From Poriferisodalis sp965221195 (GTDB lineage: Bacteria > Actinomycetota > Acidimicrobiia > Acidimicrobiales > Poriferisodalaceae), in NCBI GenBank assembly GCA_965221195.1, contig OZ244864.1, positions 186,001 through 250,000 of the forward strand: DNA of 64,000 nucleotides. Reading direction: 5' to 3'. The translations under genes and the position numbers were made by a program. Below the pieces are notes generated by a model, which searched no databases, was not told where the DNA came from, and saw only the letters and a program-made list of their open reading frames with translations. Positions 17,530 through 26,486 of the stretch are shown here, piece after piece (within the stretch, counting starts at the first letter, position 1; each line of letters begins with the position of its first letter).

Positions 17530-17594
17530 ACCATCGCTGTACCCGATCTCTTCGTCATCGTCGGGTTCGCCGGATGACCAGAACTCTTCTGGTG

Positions 17595-18470
17595 TTAGCC
17601 GGTTGCTACGCGTTTGGCTAGCGACCGGAACGCCATGAAGAAAGTCACTACTGCAAGCCCGGCGATTGCGGCTGCGCCTTTGGCAATAGCTGCGCCATCC
17701 CAGCCCTGAGACAGGATTGTGCGCATGCCCTCAAGCAGGTACGTAACTGGGTTCCATGCTGCAACTGCGCGCAACCAACCCGACATCAACTCACGGGGCA
17801 AGAACGCGGGTGTCAAGAACGCGAACGGGAAGAAGATCAAGAACGCTGAGTTGACCGCAGCAGGATTGCCGGTACGTAGAGCAACGGTGTAGGGAAAGCC
17901 GGTGAAGGCGAGACTCCACGCAACCGACAAAAGCAAGAAAACGACCAATCCCAAGATGCCGGTCTCAAACCACACGCCGAAGATCAGCCCCATGACAATG
18001 ACGAAGAACGCGAGTCCGAGCGCCATCACGATGTCTGCCACCATCAGCCCCAGCAGCAGGGTGGATCGCCGTATCGGCGTCACGAGCATCCGATCTAGAT
18101 AGCCAGACTGAATGTCAATCACGAGCACGCTGGCACGCGAGATGCCAGTCACAGCGAAGATGATCGCCACCGGCAGTTGGAAGGCCCGGTAATCGGCCAC
18201 TCCTGCTGACCCGCCTGCGGCGGCTCCCGCTTCGACGAACGGCTCAAGCGCTCCGACATTCACGACGAAGAAAAAAATCGGGATTACTAGCGCCGGTCCC
18301 ACGAATTCGGGTTCGCGCAGCACGCTGCGCACTGCACGTCGGGCAATGGTGGCAATGTCGGTCAAAAAGCTGACACGGTTCGTCAGCCCGCCGCCAGCCA
18401 TGAGTTTGCCAGCTGTGAGTTTGCCAGGTGTGAGTTTGCCAGGTGTGAGTTTGCTGGTAGGCACAGTCAT
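17595..18470 (-). CDS. ABC-2 type transporter permease
   Basis: A 291-residue membrane subunit of an exporter of the DrrB/ABC-2 family, with six hydrophobic segments from about residue 60 and the conserved C-terminal pattern NSAFLIFFPFAFLTPAFLP...MSGWLRAVAAWNPVTYLLEGMR. The first 25 residues are a KLTPG-type repeat encoded by 15-bp tandem repeats. ATGA overlap with the upstream ATPase gene shows that the two are made together. The exported substrate (lipid, drug or polyketide-like) is not readable. Confidence 0.92.
   Translation of the reverse strand: MTVPTSKLTPGKLTPGKLTAGKLMAGGGLTNRVSFLTDIATIARRAVRSVLREPEFVGPALVIPIFFFVVNVGALEPFVEAGAAAGGSAGVADYRAFQLPVAIIFAVTGISRASVLVIDIQSGYLDRMLVTPIRRSTLLLGLMVADIVMALGLAFFVIVMGLIFGVWFETGILGLVVFLLLSVAWSLAFTGFPYTVALRTGNPAAVNSAFLIFFPFAFLTPAFLPRELMSGWLRAVAAWNPVTYLLEGMRTILSQGWDGAAIAKGAAAIAGLAVVTFFMAFRSLAKRVATG
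18400..18460. repeat. 15-bp tandem repeat in the permease N terminus
   Basis: About four 15-bp units (GTGAGTTTGCCAGST-type) encode KLTPG, KLTPG, KLTAG and KLMAG. The period keeps the frame. Confidence 0.85.
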
Positions 18471-19528
18471 CTTCCTGCTTCCGCATCTGTCGGCTGGCCA
18501 TCTCGATTTTTGTCGTCGATTTCCTCGGCTGCGGCTTCCTCGGCTGCGGCCATGCGATAGCCGGTCGCTTGGAGGAAGACATCGTCGAGCGACGGCGTGC
18601 GTACCGTCAACGCTGTCGGATGGACATCGGCGCTCGCCAGCGCCACTGCCACCGCACCGACAAGTCCGGCACCGTCGGATGTCGAGATGGTGACACCACG
18701 TCTGCCCGGCGTCACGCTGCCGATTCCATGCACTGTCGCCGCTGCTTCCGCTGCCCGGCTGATGTCTTGAGGCTCAAGGTCCACCACGACGACATCGGAT
18801 CCGACGGCTCGCTTCAGCTCCGTAGGCGTGCCCTGTTCCACGATGCGACCATCGGCCAAGATCGCCACCCGGTCGGCCAAGGCGTCTGCTTCTTCCAAGT
18901 ATTGGGTGGTGAGGAAGACGGTCACCCCCAGCTCGCGGTTGAGCCGTCGAACCTCCTCCCACACTTGTGCTCTGCTCACTGGGTCGAGTCCCGTGGTGGG
19001 CTCGTCCAAGAAAATCACCTCGGGCGCGTGGATTAGCGAGGCTGCGAGGTCTAGTCGCCGCTTCATGCCGCCGCTGTACGTGGCAATGCGGTCGTCAATG
19101 GCAGTTCCGATGTCAGCGAGATCGATGGCCTGTTCGATGGAGGCCAGCCGGTCCGACGAGCGCAGCCCGTACAGACGGGCCTGCAGGTCAAGGATCTCAC
19201 GGCCCGTCTGCTTCTCGTCCAACGCAGCTTCCTGCATCGCCACGCCGATGCGAATACGCACCTCGCCGGGATCTTTGTTGACGTCGTAGCCGGCCACCCT
19301 TGCCATACCCGCGGAAGGGCGCAGCAACGTACACAGCATCCGCACTGTGGTGCTCTTGCCGGCGCCGTTGGGCCCCAAGAATCCGAAGATTTCCCCCTCG
19401 CTGACCATCAAGTCCACCCCGTCAACCGCCCGCTTGGCACCGAAGGAGCGCACCAGTCCGCTGGCTTCAATCGCCGTAACTGACCCCGACAAACCTGACT
19501 CGGACACGAACGGCAGACTACCGAACAA
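18467..19528 (-). CDS. ABC transporter ATP-binding protein (DrrA-like)
   Basis: A 353-residue ATPase of the daunorubicin-resistance type. It has Walker A GPNGAGKSTTVRML (about residue 53), the Q-loop near AMQEAALDEKQTGREIL, the signature YSGGMKRRLDLAAS, Walker B VIFLDEPTTGLDP and the DrrA C-terminal domain ending in the SLDDVFLQATG motif. The frame opens at TTG 19528; GTG codons a few residues later, before VTAIEASGLVRSF, are plausible starts. The gene overlaps the permease gene as ATGA. Confidence 0.92.
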   Translation of the reverse strand: MFGSLPFVSESGLSGSVTAIEASGLVRSFGAKRAVDGVDLMVSEGEIFGFLGPNGAGKSTTVRMLCTLLRPSAGMARVAGYDVNKDPGEVRIRIGVAMQEAALDEKQTGREILDLQARLYGLRSSDRLASIEQAIDLADIGTAIDDRIATYSGGMKRRLDLAASLIHAPEVIFLDEPTTGLDPVSRAQVWEEVRRLNRELGVTVFLTTQYLEEADALADRVAILADGRIVEQGTPTELKRAVGSDVVVVDLEPQDISRAAEAAATVHGIGSVTPGRRGVTISTSDGAGLVGAVAVALASADVHPTALTVRTPSLDDVFLQATGYRMAAAEEAAAEEIDDKNRDGQPTDAEAGR

Positions 19529-19682
19529 AGGTAGGCCCGTGCCGACAGCACCTCAATGCCCAAACCCATACCTAGACACATGCCCAGACACAGTGCGAAA
19601 ACACAGTGCGGAGAGATCAACACACTGTCTCAACTGAGGTTTGGTCCGCGTCCGTGTCACACTGCTCGTCTAGTTCTTGGAT

Positions 19683-20528
19683 ATGGCCCAAGCCCAGAAA
19701 TACGATGGCCTCTTGCAACGGCCCACAGCCTCTCTCGACGAAGCGACCTACATCGCGCTTCTTGAGCCCGTCACTCGATCTAAACCGAATCTGATCGATC
19801 AGTGGCTAGGCAAGGTGCATTGCGGCGACGCGTTGACCTTGATGAACGATATGCCCAGCGGTTCGGTTGATGTCGTGGTCACTTCGCCGCCGTACAACAT
19901 CAAGAACAGCACCGGCAACGGGCTTAAGGACGGTCGCGGCGGCAAGTGGCCGAAGGCGGCGCTGCAAGCCGGCTACGACTGCCACAGCGACGCGATGCCG
20001 CACGACGAGTACATCGCTTGGCAACGCGAATGCCTGCAGGCCATGATGCGTGTCCTTCGTGATGATGGAGCGATCTTCTACAACCACAAATGGCGAGTGC
20101 AGGGCGGCTTATGGCAGCGTCTTGCTGATGACATCACTGACGGGTTCCCCGTGCGCCAGATCATCATTTGGCAGCGGGCGGGCGGCTTCAACCACAACCC
20201 CGGTTACTTCCTGCCAACCTACGAAGTGGTGTACCTGATCTGCAAGCCAAGTTTCCGGCTTGCGAAGGGTACGGGATCGCAGGGCGACGTGTGGCGTATC
20301 CCCCAAGAGTCCCGAAACCCACATCCTGCACCGTTCCCCGTTGAACTGGCTCAACGCTGCATCGCTTCCACCACTGGCCGCGTAGTGCTTGACCCGTTCA
20401 TGGGGTCCGGCACTACCGCTGTCGCGGCGCTAGCCGAGGACCGGCAATGGATCGGGCTGGAACTCTCCGAGGAGTATTGCACGTTGGCCCGCGATCGAAT
20501 CGCTTCACATGGAAGCATGGCTGAGTGA
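19683..20528 (+). CDS. Type II DNA methyltransferase (beta class), MvaI/BcnI-like system
   Basis: 281 residues from ATG 19683; a TTG two codons earlier is possible. The catalytic motif IV DVVVTSPPYNIKN (about residue 60) comes before the SAM-binding motif I LDPFMGSGTTAVAALAE (about 235) with IGLELSEEYC, which is the beta-class order used by m4C and m6A methylases. SPPY fits N4-cytosine. The next gene, overlapping as GTGA, is a broken MvaI/BcnI-like endonuclease. MvaI and BcnI systems (CCWGG, CCSGG) use m4C methylases, so an m4C CCNGG-type specificity is a reasonable inference. The methylase frame is intact. Confidence 0.88.
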   Translation: MAQAQKYDGLLQRPTASLDEATYIALLEPVTRSKPNLIDQWLGKVHCGDALTLMNDMPSGSVDVVVTSPPYNIKNSTGNGLKDGRGGKWPKAALQAGYDCHSDAMPHDEYIAWQRECLQAMMRVLRDDGAIFYNHKWRVQGGLWQRLADDITDGFPVRQIIIWQRAGGFNHNPGYFLPTYEVVYLICKPSFRLAKGTGSQGDVWRIPQESRNPHPAPFPVELAQRCIASTTGRVVLDPFMGSGTTAVAALAEDRQWIGLELSEEYCTLARDRIASHGSMAE

Positions 20529-21238
20529 GTATTCCCAGGAACAAACGCGAACTTTTTGCTGCTGTCACGGGCTTGATTGAAGTCGGCTGGCATACCATGC
20601 CAGACCGGTCGCCCTACAGGGGCACCGGCGCGCCCGGCACTTACTTGGAGCACCAACTCGGCTTTGACCCAGGCTCAGCGGATATACCCGATGCACTCGG
20701 GTGGGAGCTGAAGTGATACACACCCAGAACTAACCTGCTAACTCTGTTCCACAAGACGCCGGATAACTCGCCCGAGATCATCCGGTTCATGGTTCGCGAG
20801 TACGGCAAGCTTGATCTTCACGGCAGGCTCAGTTTTCGGCACACGGTTGATCCAACCTCGCGGTCAAACGTTCAACGCTTCACACCGGTCCACGACGCCG
20901 GAATGCTCGTGGTGCGTCTCAGGGACGGTAATGGCGACCCTGTGCCTTGCTGGTCAAAAGACACGCTGCTGGGGGCTGTGGGTGCCAAATTGAGACGGCT
21001 GTTGCTGGTTCAAGGGGAGCGTCAAGGCTAGCAGGTGCGGTTCCTGCGGGCTGATGCCTACGACACGTTCAGCCTCACGAATTTCTTCGAGGAAGTCGAA
21101 CGGGGAGTCATCGTCATTGACTTTGACGCACGAGAGTCATCACCGGGCAGTCACGGAATGCGCGACCACGGCACCAAATTCCGTGTCCGCCCGGAGCACA
21201 TAGGCCGCCTCTACCTCAACAAACAGCGCATCCGTTGA
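20525..21238 (+). pseudogene. MvaI/BcnI-like restriction endonuclease with two in-frame stops
   Basis: One reading frame runs from GTG 20525 to the TGA at 21236-21238 (237 sense and nonsense codons), broken by TGA at 20714-20716 and TAG at 21029-21031 with no frameshift. The N-terminal part holds the family's PD...GWELK catalytic stretch; the first stop falls directly after that lysine, where the family usually has Ser or Thr (TCA to TGA would do it). After it the frame reads YTPRTNLLTLFHKTPD. The C terminus GMRDHGTKFRVRPEHIGRLY matches the family's RNHGTKFR motif. No SECIS-like hairpin follows the TGA. The enzyme is probably dead and the methylase an orphan. Confidence 0.8.
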
Positions 21239-21364
21239 TGGTTGGGCCCGGTAGGTAATGCGGGTAGCCGAGGTTGGCCCGTACTGCGAACTGGGCAGTG
21301 GTCGTGCTCTCCAACGCCGCATCTGCGGGGCCACACCCGCCGACCACAAGATGCTTGAGAGATT

Positions 21365-21913
21365 TCAGTCGTTGATCCAAGGTTCGGCACTTATGCCGAG
21401 CCCGTCGGCTATTCGGTTGGCGTACGCGTAGTAGGCGACCACTTCGGTGATGTCAAGAATGTCGCGATCACCGAAGCCGGCTTCGCGCAAGGCATCGACA
21501 TCGGCATCGTTGACGGCTGCGGGTGACTCGGTCAACTTCACGGCGTAGCGGAGCATGGCAGTGCGCTTGGGTGACAGCCCAGCGGCAGTCCAGTCGTGCT
21601 CAACGGCAGCCACGAGTTCGTCGTTGTTGATGAGACGGCGCAGACCGCGCCGGTGATGGAGCACTCAGTAGTGGCAGTCGTTTGTGAGGCTGACAACCAA
21701 GGCGATGAGTTCGCGTTCGACCTTGCGCAATGTGGCGGTGCTGGCCATCGCCGATTCGTAGAGGCCTTGGTGTGCGGCCATGCCGCGAGGATTGAGCGAG
21801 TGAACAGCCAAAATGTGGTCAACCCGGCCCCATGCGGGATCCACCACTCGGGAGTGCATCTCGCCGAGCTCTCCCTCCCAGTTGTCGTCAGGAATCACCT
21901 TGATGCGTGCCAT
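21365..21913 (-). CDS. AhpD-like peroxidase, selenoprotein (CxxU), UGA-interrupted
   Basis: Alkylhydroperoxidase-D / carboxymuconolactone decarboxylase fold protein, 182 residues counting Sec. The frame runs from ATG 21913 (MARIKVIPDDNWEGELGEM) to 21365, with one in-frame UGA at 21665-21667. Around it the protein reads TNDCHY-UGA-VLHHRRGLRR. AhpD-type enzymes have CxxC followed by His here, so UGA replaces the second catalytic Cys, giving C80-x-x-U83. Both halves are family-like, with no shift of frame. A perfect hairpin with a GGUCU loop begins 13 bases after UGA. Ordinary gene calling would give two fragments. It lies downstream of an FMN reductase. A Cys-to-stop mutation is the alternative, but the SECIS hairpin argues against it. 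Confidence 0.85.
21636..21652 (-). promoter_or_regulatory. Bacterial SECIS hairpin of the AhpD-like gene
   Basis: Minus-strand CGGCGC-GGUCU-GCGCCG: a perfect 6-bp G/C stem with a five-base loop starting with GG. The first loop G is base +19 after the UGA. Bacterial SECIS elements need a small apical loop with G in its first two positions about 16-37 bases after UGA. The E. coli fdhF element, as I recall it, has the same GGUCU loop at the same distance. Confidence 0.8.
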
Positions 21914-21952
21914 GCGCCAGCGTGACACATCTGCACCGCATGGCCATGCCAC

Positions 21953-22025
21953 AACCCAGAGATCTATCTCTGGGTAGCTGTTCTTCGGGTAACTGTTCCC
22001 TAGAACACTGTTCTCTGGGACACTG
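21953..22025. repeat. Degenerate 16-19 bp repeats between FMN reductase and AhpD-like gene
   Basis: Imperfect copies of a CTGTTCTYTGGGWA-type unit lie around the FMN reductase stop (22000). Confidence 0.5.
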
Positions 22026-22578
22026 CGGCCAAGGTGGCAAGGGCCTCTCGCAACTGGGCGTCAAGACTGCGATCCGTCAACGCACCCATCTCGGTGTCGA
22101 AGTTCTCGCCGAACCGAGGAATAGAAAGGCTGGCCAGCACTTTGATGCCGCGATAGCTGGCAAGGCGGTCGGCGGCTTGCAGTACAAAACCGGCCCCACC
22201 TTCACCGGGCGACGTTGACAGCATCACGATCGGTTTGTCGTGGTACACCCGCATGTCGATCCGCGATACCCAGTCGTAGAGGTTCTTGAACGCTGCGGTA
22301 TACGAACCGTTGTGCTCGGCGAAGGAGATCAGCAGCGCATCCGCTGCACCAAGCATGTTGTAGAAGTCGTGCGCCACCTGCGGTATGCCAGTCGCCTCTT
22401 CCCGGTCGATGCTGAACAGCGGCATCTCAAAGTCGTTCAGATCAAGTGTGCTGATCTCCAGCGCATCAGCGGGCACATTGGAGATCTCGCCATCGGCGAG
22501 CAGCCTGATGGCGTACTCAACGAGCTGCCGGTTAATCGACTGACTGCTGTTGGAGGCGGCAAACGCCAAGAGCTTCAT
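22000..22578 (-). CDS. NAD(P)H-dependent FMN reductase
   Basis: A 192-residue flavodoxin-fold reductase. The start at 22578 gives MKLLAFAASNSSQSINRQLVEYA, the family's N terminus with the phosphate-binding SNSSQSINRQL loop, and has GGAG five bases upstream. FMN-binding segments LLISFAEHNGSYTAAFKNLYDWVSR and VMLSTSPGEGGA are present. It reduces FMN or quinone-type acceptors in the cytosol. Its stop is 86 bases before the start of the seleno-AhpD gene in the same direction, so it may supply electrons to or share control with it. That link is inference. Confidence 0.9.
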   Translation of the reverse strand: MKLLAFAASNSSQSINRQLVEYAIRLLADGEISNVPADALEISTLDLNDFEMPLFSIDREEATGIPQVAHDFYNMLGAADALLISFAEHNGSYTAAFKNLYDWVSRIDMRVYHDKPIVMLSTSPGEGGAGFVLQAADRLASYRGIKVLASLSIPRFGENFDTEMGALTDRSLDAQLREALATLAAVSQRTVF

Positions 22579-22737
22579 AGTGTCTCCACAAATGTCTCCA
22601 GATGGGCAATGCGGCTTGGTCACCGCATCGATCATGGCATCGATCAGGATTCGGTCACAGCGGCTTGGTAATAGCTACAACCTTGCCACAAACTTGTCAC
22701 AAAACAGAAGAGGGGGAGATCCCTCATCTGAGACCAT

Positions 22738-24189
22738 TCAGGACCGCGGCCGCAGGGCCGGGAGAACATCGACATGGCGGGTGGCTGTCTCCCAAGCGTG
22801 GGCTAGCTCCAGCACTGAACGGTCGGCGCGATGGCGGCCGACCAGTTGCAAGCCCACTGGCAGATTGTCGCCGGTGAAGCCGGCCGGCACCGAGATGGCG
22901 GGATGAGTCGTGACGGTGATGTCACTGCACGAACGCATCCAGTCGATATAGGTCTCAAGTTTGACGCCATTGATCTCGGTCGGGTACTCAACTTCAACCT
23001 TGAACGGCTGCACTTGAGTGGTAGGACACGCCAAGAATTCAAAGCCATCGCCACCGGGCGACATGAACTCGTTCATGTGGGCGAAGAGTTGGGTGTGATG
23101 GCGGCAAACCTCGGCGTAGTCGGCAATCGACATCTTGAGGCCTTTTTGGATGTTCCACGCCACTGTGTCTTTCAGTTGGTCCCGGTGGTCCTCAAGCAGG
23201 TGACCAAAACCAGTGGCGAACAGCCACGCACGACGGGCCCCGAAGACCTGCGGAGCAGCGGACAGGTCGGGCCATGTCTCCACAACATCACAGCCCAAGT
23301 CGGTCAGCACATCGGGAACACTCGCTGTGGCGGCACGCACCGCTGGGTCAACCGGCAATCCGCCAGCGTCTGGCGACCACGCCACTCGCACACCACGCAA
23401 GTCGCGCTCCAGCGAACCGGCAAAGACATCGGACGGCTCACTGATTGAGATCGGCGAGCAATCGTCGGGGCCGGCCAACGCTTGCAAATAGAACGCCACG
23501 TCGGCCACGGTCCGGCCCATCGGGCCTTCGACCGCTAGGGGAAACCAGGCATCTGGGGTAGTTGCGCTCGGCACGCGCCCAGGCGAGGGTCGGAATCCCA
23601 CGATGTTGCAGAACGCAGCGGGGTTGCGCAATGAGCCGCCCAGATCCGATCCGTCACATAGCGGCAGCATCCGGGCGGCCAATGCCACTGCTGCGCCACC
23701 GCTGGAACCCCCGCATGTGCGGCTCATGTCGTAGGGATTGCGAGTGACACCAAACACGGAATTGAACGTGTGAGACCCGGCACCGAACTCGGGCGTGTTG
23801 GTCTTGCCCACCATGACCGCGCCTGCTTTGCGTTGACGTTCCACCACTAGAGCGTTGACATCAGGAACGAAATCTGCGAACAGCGGCGAACCCATGGTGG
23901 TCCGCACGCCAGCCGTCAGCGCTAGGTCTTTGTGCGCCACCGGCATACCATGCAACAATCCGAGAGATTCACCGCGTGCATGCGCCTCGTCAGCCGCTGC
24001 AGCCCGCTCGGCGGCCAGGTCCGATGTCAACGTGACGATTGCGTTCAGGGCAGGGTTGACCTCGGCGATCCGTTCGAGATGGGCTGCCAGCAATTCCCGA
24101 GCAGAGATCTCGCCTGCCGCCAGCAGGGCCGCCATCTGCATCGCAGTTAGTCCGCAGACGCCCAGATCGTCGGTTGAACTCGTGGTCAC
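22738..24189 (-). CDS. Amidase (amidase signature family)
   Basis: A 483-residue amide hydrolase with the Lys/Ser/Ser triad: HKDLALTAGVRT, the GGSSGGAAVALAARM signature and SDLGGSLRNPAAFCN. The C-terminal HPAISVPAGFTGDNLPVGLQLVG is typical. It is related to GatA but stands alone and lacks the GatC/GatB neighbours, so it is a general amidase or, less likely, a nitrilase-pathway enzyme. The start is GTG at 24189. Substrate unknown. Confidence 0.92.
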   Translation of the reverse strand: MTTSSTDDLGVCGLTAMQMAALLAAGEISARELLAAHLERIAEVNPALNAIVTLTSDLAAERAAAADEAHARGESLGLLHGMPVAHKDLALTAGVRTTMGSPLFADFVPDVNALVVERQRKAGAVMVGKTNTPEFGAGSHTFNSVFGVTRNPYDMSRTCGGSSGGAAVALAARMLPLCDGSDLGGSLRNPAAFCNIVGFRPSPGRVPSATTPDAWFPLAVEGPMGRTVADVAFYLQALAGPDDCSPISISEPSDVFAGSLERDLRGVRVAWSPDAGGLPVDPAVRAATASVPDVLTDLGCDVVETWPDLSAAPQVFGARRAWLFATGFGHLLEDHRDQLKDTVAWNIQKGLKMSIADYAEVCRHHTQLFAHMNEFMSPGGDGFEFLACPTTQVQPFKVEVEYPTEINGVKLETYIDWMRSCSDITVTTHPAISVPAGFTGDNLPVGLQLVGRHRADRSVLELAHAWETATRHVDVLPALRPRS

Positions 24190-24388
24190 CTCTTCATTCG
24201 ATCACACAAACGCATACGAGGCTGCGCCGACAGGCGCGGGCGCAGGATGTCTATTGCCGCCACGAACCGGCGAGGCCGACGGTTTGGGGCGCTGCCCGAC
24301 GACGCTGAGCACCGACCGTGCCGCGGCAGGCGGAGTGCTCAGGTCGTGCTCGGTTGAGGCATTTGGGGTCGGCCATACACTTTCGCTG

Positions 24389-25183
24389 ATGACGTTGTCC
24401 GACACAGTGCAAGAAGCCGAAACGGGCACACCTCTTTTTGAAATCGACGACTTGGCCGTACGCGCAGCCGACGGGCCTCAGATCCTGCGCGGCGTGAACT
24501 TGTTGGTCAACGAAGGCGAGTGCCATGCCATCATGGGTCCCAACGGCTCGGGCAAGTCGACGCTCGCCACGACGATCTTGGGATCGCCCGAGTACGAGGT
24601 GACCAGCGGGGAGATCCGGTTCCGAGGCGACAACATCGCCGACTGGGAACCCGACGCGCGCTCAAAGGCGGGGCTGTTCTTGGCCTTCCAGTACCCGCAG
24701 CACATTGCGGGTGTTTCGGTGCGCAACTTTTTGCGACAGGCCGTCTCTGCCCGCCGCGGCGAGGATGTGTCCGCCATTGAGATCTACGTCGCTATGGGCG
24801 AATGGATGTCGCGGTTGGGCATGGATGAGTCATTCATGGACCGCTACCTCAACGAAGGGTTCAGCGGGGGTGAGCGCAAGCGCAACGAGATTCTGCAACT
24901 AGCGCTACTCGAACCCGATGTGGCCGTGCTGGACGAGACCGACTCAGGCCTCGACATCGACGCGCTGCGGGTGGTGGCTACCGGCTTGCAGCAGGTGCGA
25001 GCCGAACGGCCGCACATGGGCGTGGTACTCATCACCCACTACGAGCGCCTGCTGGGTGAGATTGAGCCCGATTACGTGCATGTGCTCGTTGACGGTCGCA
25101 TCGCGGCCTCGGGCGGTGCTGAACTGGCCACGCAGCTCGAACGCAACGGCTACGAGCCTTTTGAGCGCCGGGCCGCAGCATGA
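24389..25183 (+). CDS. sufC: Fe-S cluster assembly ATPase SufC (copy 1)
   Basis: 264 residues from ATG 24389 (MTLSDTVQEAETGTPLFEIDDLAVR); the frame runs far upstream over the amidase start but that part is not protein-like. It has Walker A GPNGSGKSTLATTI, the SufC-type signature FSGGERKRNEIL and Walker B VAVLDETDSGLDIDALR, and ends GYEPFERRAAA. SufC is the ATPase of the SufBCD scaffold. It overlaps sufS by ATGA and starts a sufC-sufS-sufU operon without sufB or sufD; these, with a second sufC, are at 33-39.5 kb. Confidence 0.95.
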   Translation: MTLSDTVQEAETGTPLFEIDDLAVRAADGPQILRGVNLLVNEGECHAIMGPNGSGKSTLATTILGSPEYEVTSGEIRFRGDNIADWEPDARSKAGLFLAFQYPQHIAGVSVRNFLRQAVSARRGEDVSAIEIYVAMGEWMSRLGMDESFMDRYLNEGFSGGERKRNEILQLALLEPDVAVLDETDSGLDIDALRVVATGLQQVRAERPHMGVVLITHYERLLGEIEPDYVHVLVDGRIAASGGAELATQLERNGYEPFERRAAA

Positions 25184-26442
25184 GCGCCGCCGCTACCGCG
25201 ACTGCTGCCACTGCCGCCGCCATCGACAGCACTGTGAAGAAGCACTTTCCGCTGCTCGAGCGCAACATCCACGGCGCGCCGATCGTCTATTTGGATTCTG
25301 CTGCAACATCGCAGAAGCCGACGGCGGTGCTCGATGCCATGGACGACTTCTACCGAACCGTCAATTCCAATGTGCATCGCGGTGCCTATGAGATCGCCAC
25401 CGCAGCAACCGAACAGATGGAACGTGCCCGGGCTGACGTGGCCCGCTTCATTTCAGCGCCCAGCCCACGAGAAGTTGTGTTCACCAAGAACGCCACAGAA
25501 GCGATGAATCTGTTGGCTCGCTCGTGGGGCAGCGCGAACTTGGGCCCGAATGACGCAGTGGTGATCAGCGAGATGGAACACCACGCCAACATCGTGCCGT
25601 GGCAGATTCTGGCCGCCGAGCGGGGTTTTGAGATCCGCTGGATCCCGATCACCAGCGACGGATGCCTCGACCTCACTCAGCTTGACCGTCTGCTCGACGG
25701 GGCGAAGCTGCTCTCGGTCACTGCGATGAGCAACGTGCTCGGCACGCTCAATCCGGTCGCCCGCCTCGCTGAAGCCGCTCACAGCGCTGGGGCGTTGATG
25801 AGTGTGGATGCCAGTCAATACGTGCCCCACCTTCCCACCGATGTGGGCGAACTCGGTGCCGACTTCATGGTGTTCACCGGCCACAAGATGTGCGGGCCGA
25901 CCGGAATCGGCGTGCTGTGGGGCCGCTCGGAACTGCTTGAGGCCATGCCGCCTTTCCTCGGCGGAGGCGAAATGATTATTGACGTCACCAAAGAGGGCTT
26001 CACAGCCAACACAGTGCCGCACAAGTTCGAGGCCGGGACGCCGCCCATCGCTGAGATCGTCGGTCTCGGAGCAGCCGTTCGCTACCTCGAAAGCTTGGGC
26101 ATGGAAGCCGTGCGCGAGCATGAGGTGAGCCTCACCGGCTACGCGCTGCGCACTCTGACAGAACGTCACGGCGATGACATCACCGTGCATGGGCCGTCTG
26201 AGCCCGCTCAGCGCGGCGGTGTGCTGTCGTTTGCGTATCGAGGCATCCATCCGCACGACATTTCTCAGGTACTCGACCAAAGCGGCATCTGCGTACGTGC
26301 AGGGCATCACTGCGCCAAGCCGCTGATGCGGTGTCTCGGCGTGGGTGCTACCACGCGAGCTTCGCTCTATGTGTACAACGACACTAACGACGTAGATTCG
26401 CTCAACGAAGCGCTCGACGAAGTCGGCGCGCTGTTCGGCTGA
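25180..26442 (+). CDS. sufS: Cysteine desulfurase SufS
   Basis: A 420-residue PLP enzyme that takes sulfur (and in vitro selenium) from cysteine (selenocysteine) for Fe-S assembly. The PLP lysine lies in FTGHKMCGPTGIGVLWG, and the catalytic cysteine in RAGHHCAKPLM (Cys378). The type II layout is typical, with a short alanine-rich N-terminal extension. It lies between sufC and sufU, its usual partner in actinobacteria and Firmicutes. A second, IscS-like desulfurase is at 60887-62077. Confidence 0.96.
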   Translation: MSAAATATAATAAAIDSTVKKHFPLLERNIHGAPIVYLDSAATSQKPTAVLDAMDDFYRTVNSNVHRGAYEIATAATEQMERARADVARFISAPSPREVVFTKNATEAMNLLARSWGSANLGPNDAVVISEMEHHANIVPWQILAAERGFEIRWIPITSDGCLDLTQLDRLLDGAKLLSVTAMSNVLGTLNPVARLAEAAHSAGALMSVDASQYVPHLPTDVGELGADFMVFTGHKMCGPTGIGVLWGRSELLEAMPPFLGGGEMIIDVTKEGFTANTVPHKFEAGTPPIAEIVGLGAAVRYLESLGMEAVREHEVSLTGYALRTLTERHGDDITVHGPSEPAQRGGVLSFAYRGIHPHDISQVLDQSGICVRAGHHCAKPLMRCLGVGATTRASLYVYNDTNDVDSLNEALDEVGALFG

Positions 26443-26486
26443 CAGACGGCTGGCAGACGGCTGACGCCAACGACGGAGCAACCAAC

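Noticed and set aside
21365..21952. Two separate small genes around 21665
   Set aside because: They are one frame divided only by UGA at a catalytic Cys position, with a SECIS hairpin.
23855..24388. N-terminal extension of SufC over the amidase gene
   Set aside because: Low-complexity Arg/Ser/Ala translation antiparallel to the amidase; the SufC fold starts after ATG 24389.
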